This document shows, in pieces, positions 38,067-46,286 of a DNA stretch of 64,000 nucleotides. The notes beneath the pieces are model-generated. The model made no database searches. It worked only from the letters and a program-made list of their open reading frames with translations, and had not been told where the DNA came from. Both the position numbers and the translations under genes were made by a program. Origin of the DNA: Peristeroidobacter soli (GTDB taxonomy: Bacteria > Pseudomonadota > Gammaproteobacteria > Steroidobacterales > Steroidobacteraceae); contig NZ_ML142848.1 of assembly GCF_004138485.1 (NCBI RefSeq), positions 1,214,640-1,278,639 on the forward strand, in the 5' to 3' direction. Within the stretch, counting starts at the first letter, position 1. Each line of letters opens with the position of its first letter.

Positions 38067-39341
38067 ATGAACTGGCTCGAACGCGACGCCGCCGCCGTAT
38101 GGCATGGCTTTACCCAGATGGATTGCTATGTGGCCAACAGCCCGGTGATCGTGGAACGCGGCGAGGGCCGCGAATTGATCGATGTCGACGGGCGCCGGTA
38201 CCTGGACGCGATCTCCTCGCTGTGGGTCACCACGCTGGGCCATCGCGTGCCGGAGCTCGACCAGGCATTGCGCGAGCAGCTGGATCGTGTCGCTCACTCC
38301 ACCATGCTGGGCAATGGCAATCGGATCGCCATCGAGTTCGCCGAAGCGCTCGCGCGTGTCGTGCCGGTCGATCGCGCACACACTTTGTTCGCCTCAGACG
38401 GCGCGGCCGCCGTCGAGCAGGCGTTGAAGATCGCGTTCCAATACTGGACCAACAAAGGCGAGCAAGGACGTACGACGTATCTCGCATTCGGCGACGGCTA
38501 TCACGGCGACACCATCGGCTCGCTGTCGTTGGGCGGCGGCGGCTTCGGCACGGAAATTTTCGATCCGCTGCGCTTCCCCGTGATCCGTGCTCCCGCATTC
38601 ACGGAGCCCGGCGCTCTGCATAAGGCCGCGCAACTGGTTCGCGAACATCACCGCAAGCTCGCGGCGGTTGTGGTCGAGCCTCTGGTCCAAGGCGCGGCCG
38701 GCATGTCGATCGCGCCGGCGGCCGATTTCGCCGAGCTCGGCAAGGCCTGTCACGAAACCGGTGTGCTATTGATCTGCGACGAAGTCGCGACCGGCTTCGG
38801 CCGCACCGGCACGCTGTTCGCGTCCGAGCAATGCGGCTTGCGACCCGACTTGATGTGTTTGGGCAAAGGCATAACCGGAGGTTATCTGCCGATGTCGGCG
38901 ACGGTCGCCTCACAGCGCGTATTCGCTGCATTCCTCGGCCCCGACTTGAGCGAGAAGACGCTGTATCACGGTCACTCGTACGGCGGCAACGCGCTCGCCG
39001 CGGCCGTCGCGCTCAAACACTTACAGATGGTTACGTCGTTGCCCGTCCTTGACAACGTCCGCGAGCGCTCGTCACAGCTGCGCGCTGAGCTCGAGACGCG
39101 CATTCGGCCCTTCAAGCGCGTCAAGGACATTCGCTTGCAGGGTTTGATGGGCGCGGTCGAGCTGGATACCAGCGGCGATCCCAAATTCGCGCGCCGGGTT
39201 TGTGCCGCAATGGTCAAACGCGGGGTGCTGTCGCGTTCCATGGGCCCCGTTGTGACAATCGTTCCGCCGCTGACCATTACCGCAGAGGAGATCGAGCGCA
39301 TCGTCGTGGCACTCGCCGCCGCGCTGGAGGAAACAGCGTGA
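38067..39341 (+). CDS. bioA: Adenosylmethionine-8-amino-7-oxononanoate aminotransferase
   Basis: 424 residues, class III PLP aminotransferase. WVTTLGHRVPELD near the N-terminus and TLFASDGAAAVEQALKIA are BioA segments, and the PLP lysine lies in CLGKGITGGYLPMSATV. HGHSYGGNAL and the C-terminal SRSMGPVVTIVPPL also fit. It converts KAPA to DAPA with SAM as amino donor in biotin synthesis. It is the first gene of bioA-bioF-bioD, and its stop overlaps bioF (GTGA). Confidence 0.94.
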   Translation: MNWLERDAAAVWHGFTQMDCYVANSPVIVERGEGRELIDVDGRRYLDAISSLWVTTLGHRVPELDQALREQLDRVAHSTMLGNGNRIAIEFAEALARVVPVDRAHTLFASDGAAAVEQALKIAFQYWTNKGEQGRTTYLAFGDGYHGDTIGSLSLGGGGFGTEIFDPLRFPVIRAPAFTEPGALHKAAQLVREHHRKLAAVVVEPLVQGAAGMSIAPAADFAELGKACHETGVLLICDEVATGFGRTGTLFASEQCGLRPDLMCLGKGITGGYLPMSATVASQRVFAAFLGPDLSEKTLYHGHSYGGNALAAAVALKHLQMVTSLPVLDNVRERSSQLRAELETRIRPFKRVKDIRLQGLMGAVELDTSGDPKFARRVCAAMVKRGVLSRSMGPVVTIVPPLTITAEEIERIVVALAAALEETA

Positions 39342-40471
39342 GCAACTGGAATACCTGGGCGGAGCGCGAGCTGGCCGGGCTGCGCGCCATCAACAGATAC
39401 CGCGAGACGGTGCCGTTCGATGGGGACGGCCCGGAGGGCAAACTGAGAGATCGTCGGCTTGTTTCTTTTGCGTCCAACGATTATTTAGGCCTCGCTTCGC
39501 ACCCGCAGGTCAAGCTCGCTGCCATTGCAGCGATCGAACGCTTTGGCACGGGTGCAATGGCCTCACGCCTGATCGTCGGGACCCGCAGCTTGCACGTCGA
39601 ATTGGAATCTTTACTCGCCGAGTGGAACCTTACGGAGCGCGCACTCGTGTTCCCTTCTGGATACGCGGCGAATCTTGGCGTGCTCACCACCTTGGGCGAA
39701 ACGGACGTGACGCTGTTCAGCGACGAACTCAATCACGCGTCGATTATCGATGGCTGTCGTCTGGCCAAAGCTCGCTCTTTGATTTACCGTCACCTGGATC
39801 TGCAGCACCTGCAGACCTTGCTTGGACAGACTCCAGGTCGGAAAATCGTGGTGACTGAATCGGTGTTCTCCATGGACGGCGACACTGCGCCCCTGCCCGC
39901 GCTCGCACAGTTGTGCAGCGAGCACGGGGCGTTGCTCATATTGGATGAAGCGCATGCCGCGCTCGGCCCGAAGCTCGCGCCGACTCGTGATTTAGAGGTA
40001 TTGCACGTCGGCACCCTGTCGAAGACGCTGGGCTCGCTGGGCGGCTTCGTCGCCGGCTCCAGCCGCCTGATCGAGCTGCTGGTCAATCGCGCCCGGAGTT
40101 TTATCTTCACCACCGGCCTGTCACCCGCCGACACGGCGGCCGCGGCCGCGGCGGTGCGGATTTGTCGCAGCCAGGAAGGCGATCATTTGCGAGCGCGTTT
40201 GCGACATCTCATCGATATGATCCGGCCCGGCCATCCGTCGGCCATTGTGCCCATCGTGCTCGGCGAGGATGCGGCCGCGCTGGCCGCGGCAGCCGAGTTG
40301 CGAGAAAGCGGCATTCACGTGCCGGCAATTCGCCCACCGACGGTGCCGAAAGGAACTGCACGCCTGCGCGTCGCGCTGTCCGCATCGCATACCGAAGCGA
40401 TGGTCAGGAACCTGCAAGCCGCGCTGGGCAAACTTGACTTTGTTAATTCGAACTACGCCAAAGACGCATGA
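39338..40471 (+). CDS. bioF: 8-amino-7-oxononanoate synthase
   Basis: 377 residues from a GTG overlapping the bioA stop. The alpha-oxoamine synthase features are present: SNDYLGLASHP near the start, GTGAMASRLIVGT, DELNHASIIDG, DEAHAALG and the PLP lysine in VGTLSKTLGSLGG. It condenses pimeloyl-ACP/CoA with alanine to give KAPA. The upstream extension of the frame (39200) is antisense-like and internal to bioA, so it was not used. Its stop overlaps bioD (ATGA). Confidence 0.94.
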   Translation: MSNWNTWAERELAGLRAINRYRETVPFDGDGPEGKLRDRRLVSFASNDYLGLASHPQVKLAAIAAIERFGTGAMASRLIVGTRSLHVELESLLAEWNLTERALVFPSGYAANLGVLTTLGETDVTLFSDELNHASIIDGCRLAKARSLIYRHLDLQHLQTLLGQTPGRKIVVTESVFSMDGDTAPLPALAQLCSEHGALLILDEAHAALGPKLAPTRDLEVLHVGTLSKTLGSLGGFVAGSSRLIELLVNRARSFIFTTGLSPADTAAAAAAVRICRSQEGDHLRARLRHLIDMIRPGHPSAIVPIVLGEDAAALAAAAELRESGIHVPAIRPPTVPKGTARLRVALSASHTEAMVRNLQAALGKLDFVNSNYAKDA

Positions 40472-41127
40472 CTGAGACTGACTCCAGACCTTCCCTATTG
40501 ATTGGTGTGATCGGGACGAGCACGGAAGTGGGAAAGACCTGGGTAACCGCCCAACTCCTCGCCACGCTGAAACTGCGGGGCACGCGAGTTGCCGCACGCA
40601 AGCCGGTGCAATCGTATGGTCCGGACGAAATCGACACCGATGCCGCTCGGCTCGCGGGCGCGAGTGGCGAGGAAGTAATCGACATCTGTCCGGCACACCG
40701 CTGGTATCCGATCGCGCTGGCGCCGCCGATGGCGGCTCACGCACTGGGGCGAGGCCCGGTGTGGCTGTCGGAGATCATCGAGGAGATCCGCTGGCCCGCG
40801 GATGTGGACATCGGTTTCGTCGAGACTGTCGGCGGCGTGCGCTCGCCGCTGGCCTGCGATGGCGACAGCCTCGATTTATTGAATCGCCTGGGGGTGGACC
40901 GGCTGTTGCTCGTGGCCGATGCGGAGCTCGGCACCATCAATGCCGTGCGCCTCACCCTCGCCGCGGTGGGCCCCACTCCCACCGTCGTCTATTTGAATCG
41001 CTTCGATCCGGACAACCGGCTGCACCAGCTGAATCGAAACTGGCTGGTCGAGCAGGACAAGCTCACCGTGATCACCGACGTGCATTCGCTGGCGCGCGCC
41101 ATCGAAGACGTCTGCGAAGCGGCCTGA
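40468..41127 (+). CDS. bioD: Dethiobiotin synthetase
   Basis: 219 residues. An N-terminal P-loop GTSTEVGKTWVTAQLL, substrate region RKPVQSYGPDEIDTDAARL and the ETVGGVRSPLACDGDS segment are BioD hallmarks. It closes the ureido ring of DAPA with ATP and CO2. It ends the bioA-F-D operon. BioB, BioC and a BioH-type esterase are not in the window. Confidence 0.93.
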   Translation: MTETDSRPSLLIGVIGTSTEVGKTWVTAQLLATLKLRGTRVAARKPVQSYGPDEIDTDAARLAGASGEEVIDICPAHRWYPIALAPPMAAHALGRGPVWLSEIIEEIRWPADVDIGFVETVGGVRSPLACDGDSLDLLNRLGVDRLLLVADAELGTINAVRLTLAAVGPTPTVVYLNRFDPDNRLHQLNRNWLVEQDKLTVITDVHSLARAIEDVCEAA

Positions 41128-41130
41128 CGA

Positions 41131-42126
41131 TCACAGCTCGGCGCGAACGCCGACGCCAGCCTCGCGAGCGCGCCGATAAATGGCATGGGCCGCGGCCAGA
41201 TCCTGAGCCGCGATGCCCAACGACTTATAAACCGTCACCTCGAACTCATCGGTGCGCCCCGGCACGGTGCCATTGAGCACTTCGCCGATTTCGCCACGAA
41301 TGTGCCTGGCGGCATTCGTGCCCATCGCTCCCAACAACTCGCCCGCCTGAGCCAGCGCCGAGCCGCGGAAGTCGACGAAGAAACTGCTTCGCAAGACCAA
41401 CGCATCGTCGACTTCACGCGCGGCGGCGGAGCTCGCGCCGACCAGATTCACGTGCGCGCCTTGTGCGATCCATGCGCCCTCGACGATCGGCTCGCGTGCG
41501 CTGGTGGTCGTGCAAACCAGATCGGCGCCCAGCAATGCATCGCGAATGGTTGCGTAGACTTCGATACGAGGCATGCCCGGCGCCAGCTCGCGGTCGGCGA
41601 ACGCGTACGCCTTTTCTTTCGAGCGGCCCCAGACCCGCACCGAACGCAGCTTGCGAACCAGACTGATCGCATGCAGATGCGCGGCTGCCTGTTCGCCGGT
41701 ACCAATGATCGCGAGATCGCAGGCATCGTCGGCGGCCAATGCCTTGGTCGCCACCGCTGTCGCCGCCGCAGTTCGCAAGCCAGTGATCGATGCGGCATCG
41801 ATGATGGCGAGCGGCACGCCTTCGTGCGCCTCGAACAACACCACCACGCCCATGTGAGACGACAGGCCTCGTTGCGCGTTGGCGGGATAAACGGCGATCA
41901 CTTTCGCGCCGATGCTGGCGGGCTCGTCGAGATAGCCCGGCATCACCGCCAGAATGTTCTGAGTGCCCGGCGGCACGCACCCGATGCGCAAGGGCAACTG
42001 AGCCCCGCCGCGCGAGACTTCCCGCATGGCGCTTTCGACGATGGGAATGCAGTCCTGCATCGGCAACAACCGACGTACGTCGGCGCCGCTGATGACCAGC
42101 ACGGGGGTGGAGGCTGTATGACTCAT
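41131..42126 (-). CDS. Ornithine cyclodeaminase/mu-crystallin-family protein
   Basis: 331 residues. NAD-binding fold (LAIIGTGEQAAAHLHA), N-terminal substrate segment (GAKVIAVYPAN) and C-terminal DEFEVTVYKSLGIAAQDLAAA are typical of the family, whose members reduce or deaminate imino or amino acids (for example ornithine, cysteate, ketimines). The start overlaps the stop of the upstream aminotransferase gene (ATGA), so the two probably act in one amino-acid pathway. It lies three bases from, and convergent with, bioD. The exact substrate is unknown. Confidence 0.88.
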   Translation of the reverse strand: MSHTASTPVLVISGADVRRLLPMQDCIPIVESAMREVSRGGAQLPLRIGCVPPGTQNILAVMPGYLDEPASIGAKVIAVYPANAQRGLSSHMGVVVLFEAHEGVPLAIIDAASITGLRTAAATAVATKALAADDACDLAIIGTGEQAAAHLHAISLVRKLRSVRVWGRSKEKAYAFADRELAPGMPRIEVYATIRDALLGADLVCTTTSAREPIVEGAWIAQGAHVNLVGASSAAAREVDDALVLRSSFFVDFRGSALAQAGELLGAMGTNAARHIRGEIGEVLNGTVPGRTDEFEVTVYKSLGIAAQDLAAAHAIYRRAREAGVGVRAEL

Positions 42127-43301
42127 TTGTTGTATTCGCGAGAGACCGGAAACGTCACGCTGTATTCACGCAATCCAGCCACGAGTAACGCCAGGCCCTC
42201 GGCGAGCTCCTGATGTGATTGGCCATATCCCACTCTGATATGACCGGGCGCGCCGAAGAATTCACCCGGGGCCAGCGCCAGCCGTGAGCGGTCCCACATC
42301 CAGGAAGCGAAACGACGCGTATCGCCGACATGAGTCAGACGAGGAAAATACATGCAACCGTAATCGGGCACGGCGCCCGTGATCAGACCTTCGGTTTGCA
42401 ACTGCGAGACTGTTTCCAACAGCAAAGGTCGATTGCGCGCCAGCACCGAGCGCCAATGCGATTCATACCCGATCGGCTGCTCGAGGATCAGCGCCGCGAT
42501 GCCATGCGTGAATTTGGAAGATCCCGACTCGAACTCGGCATACACCGGCCGCAAGCGCTGCAATTTGCTTTCAGCCGCAATCATCCAGCCGCATTTCAAA
42601 CCATGCAGGCCATAGACCTTGGTCAGGCTGTTGACGCTGATGAAACAGGGATCGAGCTGCGCCGCAGGTGCGGGACGCACACTCGCCGGCAGGAAATCGC
42701 CGTACACCTCGTCGATCAGCACCGTCACTTCCTGTTTGTTCGCAACCCGAGCGATGTCACGCAGCGTCGCTTCATCGAAGTAAGCGCCGCTCGGATTGTG
42801 AGCATTGCTCAGGACGATGAGCTCGGTGTTCGGCTGAATCAGCGCCGCCAGCTGGTCGATATCGACACCGAAGTCCGGCGCCACGCGCGGCAGAAAGCTG
42901 ATGCTCGCGCCGCGACTCTTGGCGAAGCGCGGCAGCAACTCGAAGTAAGGCCGTTCGATGATGACGTGCGCACCGGGCTTCAGGAACGCGGTGTACACGT
43001 GCCAGATCGCGGAGGTGCAGCCCGTCGTGGCCAGGATGCTGCGTTCGTCGACGCCGTAGCGCCTGGCGATCGCACCGATGAGCAGCGGGCTGCCCCAGCC
43101 GAACGTGCTCCGAAAAGGAGAAGGCCGCCCTGATTCGAAGGCACAGCGGGCCTGTGCATATAACAGCGACGTCGGCTCCTGCATGGTGCTGTCGAACAGC
43201 AGCCAGCCACGCTCGCCCGACGACAGCAGCGCCGACAGCTCGCGATACCAACCGACGTAGTCGGGGTTGGCGAACACGGCGCTGGCGGAAGCTCGCGGCA
43301 T
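42123..43301 (-). CDS. Fold-type I PLP-dependent aminotransferase
   Basis: 392 residues from ATG 43301. The frame also opens at a GTG at 43391, but the extra 30 residues are low-complexity. The PLP-binding lysine lies in NSLTKVYGLHGLKCGWM, with VLSNAHNPSGAYFDE and VLIDEVYGDFL as the typical Asn and Asp contacts. This resembles the aspartate/kynurenine aminotransferase group or MalY-like C-S lyases. It is co-translated with an ornithine-cyclodeaminase-like gene and divergent from an Lrp/AsnC regulator, suggesting control by its amino-acid substrate. Confidence 0.87.
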   Translation of the reverse strand: MPRASASAVFANPDYVGWYRELSALLSSGERGWLLFDSTMQEPTSLLYAQARCAFESGRPSPFRSTFGWGSPLLIGAIARRYGVDERSILATTGCTSAIWHVYTAFLKPGAHVIIERPYFELLPRFAKSRGASISFLPRVAPDFGVDIDQLAALIQPNTELIVLSNAHNPSGAYFDEATLRDIARVANKQEVTVLIDEVYGDFLPASVRPAPAAQLDPCFISVNSLTKVYGLHGLKCGWMIAAESKLQRLRPVYAEFESGSSKFTHGIAALILEQPIGYESHWRSVLARNRPLLLETVSQLQTEGLITGAVPDYGCMYFPRLTHVGDTRRFASWMWDRSRLALAPGEFFGAPGHIRVGYGQSHQELAEGLALLVAGLREYSVTFPVSREYNK

Positions 43302-43713
43302 GGCCGATCCGGCGTCCGGACCGGAAGCTGATTCGTTCCCTGGCGGGCCGTCCGGCCGCGCCGATTCCTCTTGCAAGACCTGTCTCCGCACGCAAGCCCG
43401 GGTTCATTGTCCGATCGCCCCCGGGGCATTTCTTTTCGTTGTGCTCCACCGGGGCGCCCCGGCAGGGATTGTTCATGCACGCCCCGCCCGTTCCTCTGCC
43501 GACCTATGCACCCCGGGCGTCGGCTCGACACCGACAAGGGCAAGAAATTGCTCCGCTCGCCAAACCGGCGGTCAGGATCAGGAGAAACAATAAGACGGTG
43601 CGCCTCAAGGGCTCCATGCTCCGGAAAATGGCAGACGTCGCGAACATCCTATGCGGCGGCGGCGGGTATTTCTTTTCATTCCACGCGCAGTCACCCCCAG
43701 GTGAAGCATGCGT
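43302..43713. other. Divergent intergenic region between aminotransferase and Lrp genes
   Basis: About 410 bases without a convincing gene (if the aminotransferase begins at 43391, about 320). It is the natural control region for the Lrp-regulated pair. The only clear element is the -10 box at its right end. Frames here (for example the plus-strand frame from 43154) show shadow-type composition. Confidence 0.4.
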
Positions 43714-43719
43714 TATACT
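43714..43719 (+). promoter_or_regulatory. Probable -10 element of the Lrp/AsnC gene
   Basis: TATACT, preceded by TGCGT, lies 28 bases before the Lrp start codon in a locally AT-richer stretch. No clear -35 hexamer is present at normal distance, as is common for autoregulated Lrp promoters. Confidence 0.4.
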
Positions 43720-43746
43720 CCAGCGAGCCTGCTCGGAACATAAGCT

Positions 43747-44229
43747 ATGCCATCCGAACTCGACACCATCGATTTGAAGATCCTCAATCTGATGCAGCAG
43801 GACGCATCGCTGTCGACCGCGGAACTGGCCGAACGAGTCGGCCTGTCGCAGTCGCCCTGCTGGCGCCGCATCCAGCGCATGCGTGAGGAGGGTTACATCA
43901 AGTCGCAGGTGGTCATCGTCGACCGCCTCAAGCTCGGCTATCACATGCAGATGTTCGCGCAGGTCAAGATGACGCGGCTCAGCGAGTCCGAGCGCGCCGA
44001 CTTCGTGCGCCAGATCCAGGGCATCCCGGAAATCCTCGAGTGCTACACGGTGTTTGGCGAAATGGACGTGATGCTGAAAGTCATCGCGCCCGACGTGATG
44101 TGGTATCAGGAGTTCATCTTCTCCACGCTGCTGAAGCTGCCCGGCGTGGTGGACGTGCGCTCCATCGTCACGCTCGTCGAAATGAAGAGCACGACGGCGG
44201 TGCCGCTCAAGACCAGGAAGCCTCGATGA
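43747..44229 (+). CDS. Lrp/AsnC-family transcriptional regulator
   Basis: 160 residues. An N-terminal helix-turn-helix (DTIDLKILNLMQQDASLSTAE, WRRIQRMREEGYIKSQ) precedes a RAM/ligand-binding domain (FGEMDVMLKVIAPDVM and SIVTLVEMKST). It is divergent from the aminotransferase/cyclodeaminase operon, the usual arrangement for an Lrp family activator controlled by the amino acid used by its neighbour. Confidence 0.92.
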   Translation: MPSELDTIDLKILNLMQQDASLSTAELAERVGLSQSPCWRRIQRMREEGYIKSQVVIVDRLKLGYHMQMFAQVKMTRLSESERADFVRQIQGIPEILECYTVFGEMDVMLKVIAPDVMWYQEFIFSTLLKLPGVVDVRSIVTLVEMKSTTAVPLKTRKPR

Positions 44230-44320
44230 GCCTCACCCGCAAAGCCCGTCGGTCGCTGTGTTCAATGATATGAATGATATTGACCGGCTGCTGGAAGTGC
44301 TGCCGAAGAAGCCGAACTGA
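44228..44320 (+). pseudogene. Short C-terminal remnant resembling a class V aminotransferase
   Basis: In another frame at the end of the Lrp gene there is an open run ending EPHPQSPSVAVFNDMNDIDRL followed by LEVLPKKPN and TGA. The pattern V-A-x-F/Y-N-x-x-x-D-I-D-R-L-L resembles the last helix of class V aminotransferases and cysteine desulfurases. Nothing upstream in that frame encodes the rest, so this would be a fusion scar or a leftover of a deleted gene. The match is short and could be chance. Confidence 0.3.
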
Positions 44321-44435
44321 AGAGGCCTCGGTGGCTCGCAGCGCCATAGAGTTCGCCCGCTCCCGGAGAGCCAAGCTGCAATTGAAAGCTTTTCTCCTTC
44401 TGAAAAGGAAAAGAACTTTTATTTAAAATTTGAAT

Positions 44436-44472
44436 CCCCCTCCCGTTCACGGAAGGGGGCCAGAGGGTGGGT
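44436..44472. repeat. REP-like palindromic element
   Basis: CCCCCTCCCG-TTCA-CGGAAGGGGG folds into a stem with one mismatch, and is followed by CCAGAGGGTGGG. This head-and-tail layout is like the dispersed REP repeats seen after genes in many gammaproteobacteria. It lies downstream of the acyl-CoA dehydrogenase stop and may also act as a terminator. Only one copy is in the window, so dispersal is untested. Confidence 0.45.
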
Positions 44473-44487
44473 CTTCAGCTCAAAGTA

Positions 44488-46260
44488 TTAAAGCTTCGCC
44501 GGGTCCGCATCCAGAATCGACGCCGCACCCTGCTTCACGACGCGCACCAACGTCTGCGCCTCCGGCAACAAATTCGCCGCATAGAACCGCGCGATCTGTT
44601 GCTTGGCCGTAAAGAACTCCGGATCTTCCGACGCCTGACGAACCGAAAGGTCGTGCGCCTTGGCCGTGAGCCAGCCACCGATCGCGACGCCGCCCAGCAT
44701 CAAGTACGGCACGCAAATCGCCAACGCCCCTTCCGGATCCTTCAGCACCGCCGCCGTCGCTTCCTTCAACGCCGCGACACCTTCCAGCGCCGCTGCCTTG
44801 CTCGCGACGACACCGGCATCGCTCGACGAAATCTTCTCGAGCTCCGCCTGCATGTCAGCGATCAGCGCATTCATGGCGGCGCCATTGTCGCGACCGACCT
44901 TGCGGCCGACCAGATCGCCCGCCTGAATACCCGTGGTGCCTTCGTAAATCGGCGCGATGCGCGAGTCGCGCAGGGTCTGAGCGGCGCCGGTTTCTTCGAT
45001 GAAGCCCATGCCACCGTGGACCTGCACACCCAGCGACGCCATCGTCACACCGAGCTCGGTCGACCAGGCCTTCACGATCGGAATCAGCAACTCACCGCGG
45101 GACTGCGCCTTCGTCTTCTCATCGCCCTCCGGCAGATGCTTGCCCAGATCGAGCTGCATCGCTGCGTACAGCGCCACTGCCCGGGCAGCATCCGTATAGG
45201 CCTTCTGAGTAAGCAGCATGCGCTTCACGTCGGGGTGATACGCGATCGGCGCCGTCTTCGAGCCTTCCGGCACATTCCGAGCCTTCGGCTTGCCCTGAAC
45301 GCGAGTACGCGCATATTCGAGCGACTGCTGGTACGAGCGCTCGGCGAGCGCGTAGCCTTCCAGGCCGACGGACAAACGCGCGGCGTTCATCATGATGAAC
45401 ATATATTCGAGGCCGCGATTCTCTTCGCCGACCAGGTAACCCACCGCGCCTTCCTTGTCGCCATACGACAGTACGCAAGTCGGGCTGCCGTGAATGCCGA
45501 GCTTGTGCTCGATGGAAACAGTGCGCACGTCGTTGCGGGCACCGAGGCTGCCGTCGTCGTTGACCAGCACCTTCGGCACGATGAACAACGAGATGCCACG
45601 CACACCGGCCGGCGCGCCTTCGATGCGAGCGAGCACCATGTGAATGATGTTCGACGTGTAGTCGTGATCGCCGTAGGTGATGAAGATCTTCTGACCGTAG
45701 ACCCGATAGCGATCGCCCTCACGCGCGGCGCGCGTGCGAATGGCGGCGAGATCCGAACCGGCCTGGGGCTCGGTCAGGTTCATGGTGCCGGTCCATTCGC
45801 CGCTGATCATCTTCGGCAGGTACTTTTCTTTCTGTGCCTGCGAGCCGCACTGATTGATGGCTTCCACCGCGCCCTGCGTAAGCATGGGGCAGAGCTTGAA
45901 CGCCAGATTCGACGAGGCCCACAGTTCCTCCACCGCCGTGCCCAGCATGATGGGCGCGCCCTGGCCGCCGAACTCCGCCTCGGCGCGCAGCTGCGTCCAG
46001 CCGCCTTCGACGAACTTGGCATAAGCCGCCTTGAACTCGGCCGGCATACGCACGCCTTGCTCGGTCCACTTCGCACCGACTCGGTCGCCGATGCGATTGA
46101 TCGGATCCAGCACCCCTTCCGCGAACCGCGCCGCCTCGTCCAGCACCGCGTCGGCAAACTCGGTGGAATAGTCAGGCAGGTCGGACAGTCCGACCAAACG
46201 TTGGTCGCCGACCAGCTGATGGATCGCGAAGCGCAGTTCTTTGAGAGGTGCTTTGTACAT
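44488..46260 (-). CDS. Acyl-CoA dehydrogenase
   Basis: 590 residues from ATG 46260, in the size class of the long (about 600 residue) bacterial acyl-CoA dehydrogenases with an extra C-terminal domain. Family segments are visible: GTMNLTEPQAGSDLAAIRT, KIFITYGDHD, QVHGGMGFIEETGAAQTLRD (FAD/substrate region) and IYEGTTGIQAGDLVGRK with the catalytic-type Glu. The N-terminal MYKAPLKELRF tail is typical of this class. It starts 26 bases after the icmF stop in the same direction, so the mutase product may be oxidised by it. Chain-length range is not readable. Confidence 0.93.
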   Translation of the reverse strand: MYKAPLKELRFAIHQLVGDQRLVGLSDLPDYSTEFADAVLDEAARFAEGVLDPINRIGDRVGAKWTEQGVRMPAEFKAAYAKFVEGGWTQLRAEAEFGGQGAPIMLGTAVEELWASSNLAFKLCPMLTQGAVEAINQCGSQAQKEKYLPKMISGEWTGTMNLTEPQAGSDLAAIRTRAAREGDRYRVYGQKIFITYGDHDYTSNIIHMVLARIEGAPAGVRGISLFIVPKVLVNDDGSLGARNDVRTVSIEHKLGIHGSPTCVLSYGDKEGAVGYLVGEENRGLEYMFIMMNAARLSVGLEGYALAERSYQQSLEYARTRVQGKPKARNVPEGSKTAPIAYHPDVKRMLLTQKAYTDAARAVALYAAMQLDLGKHLPEGDEKTKAQSRGELLIPIVKAWSTELGVTMASLGVQVHGGMGFIEETGAAQTLRDSRIAPIYEGTTGIQAGDLVGRKVGRDNGAAMNALIADMQAELEKISSSDAGVVASKAAALEGVAALKEATAAVLKDPEGALAICVPYLMLGGVAIGGWLTAKAHDLSVRQASEDPEFFTAKQQIARFYAANLLPEAQTLVRVVKQGAASILDADPAKL

Positions 46261-46286
46261 GGAAGTCAGTGTCTTAGCTGATCGGG

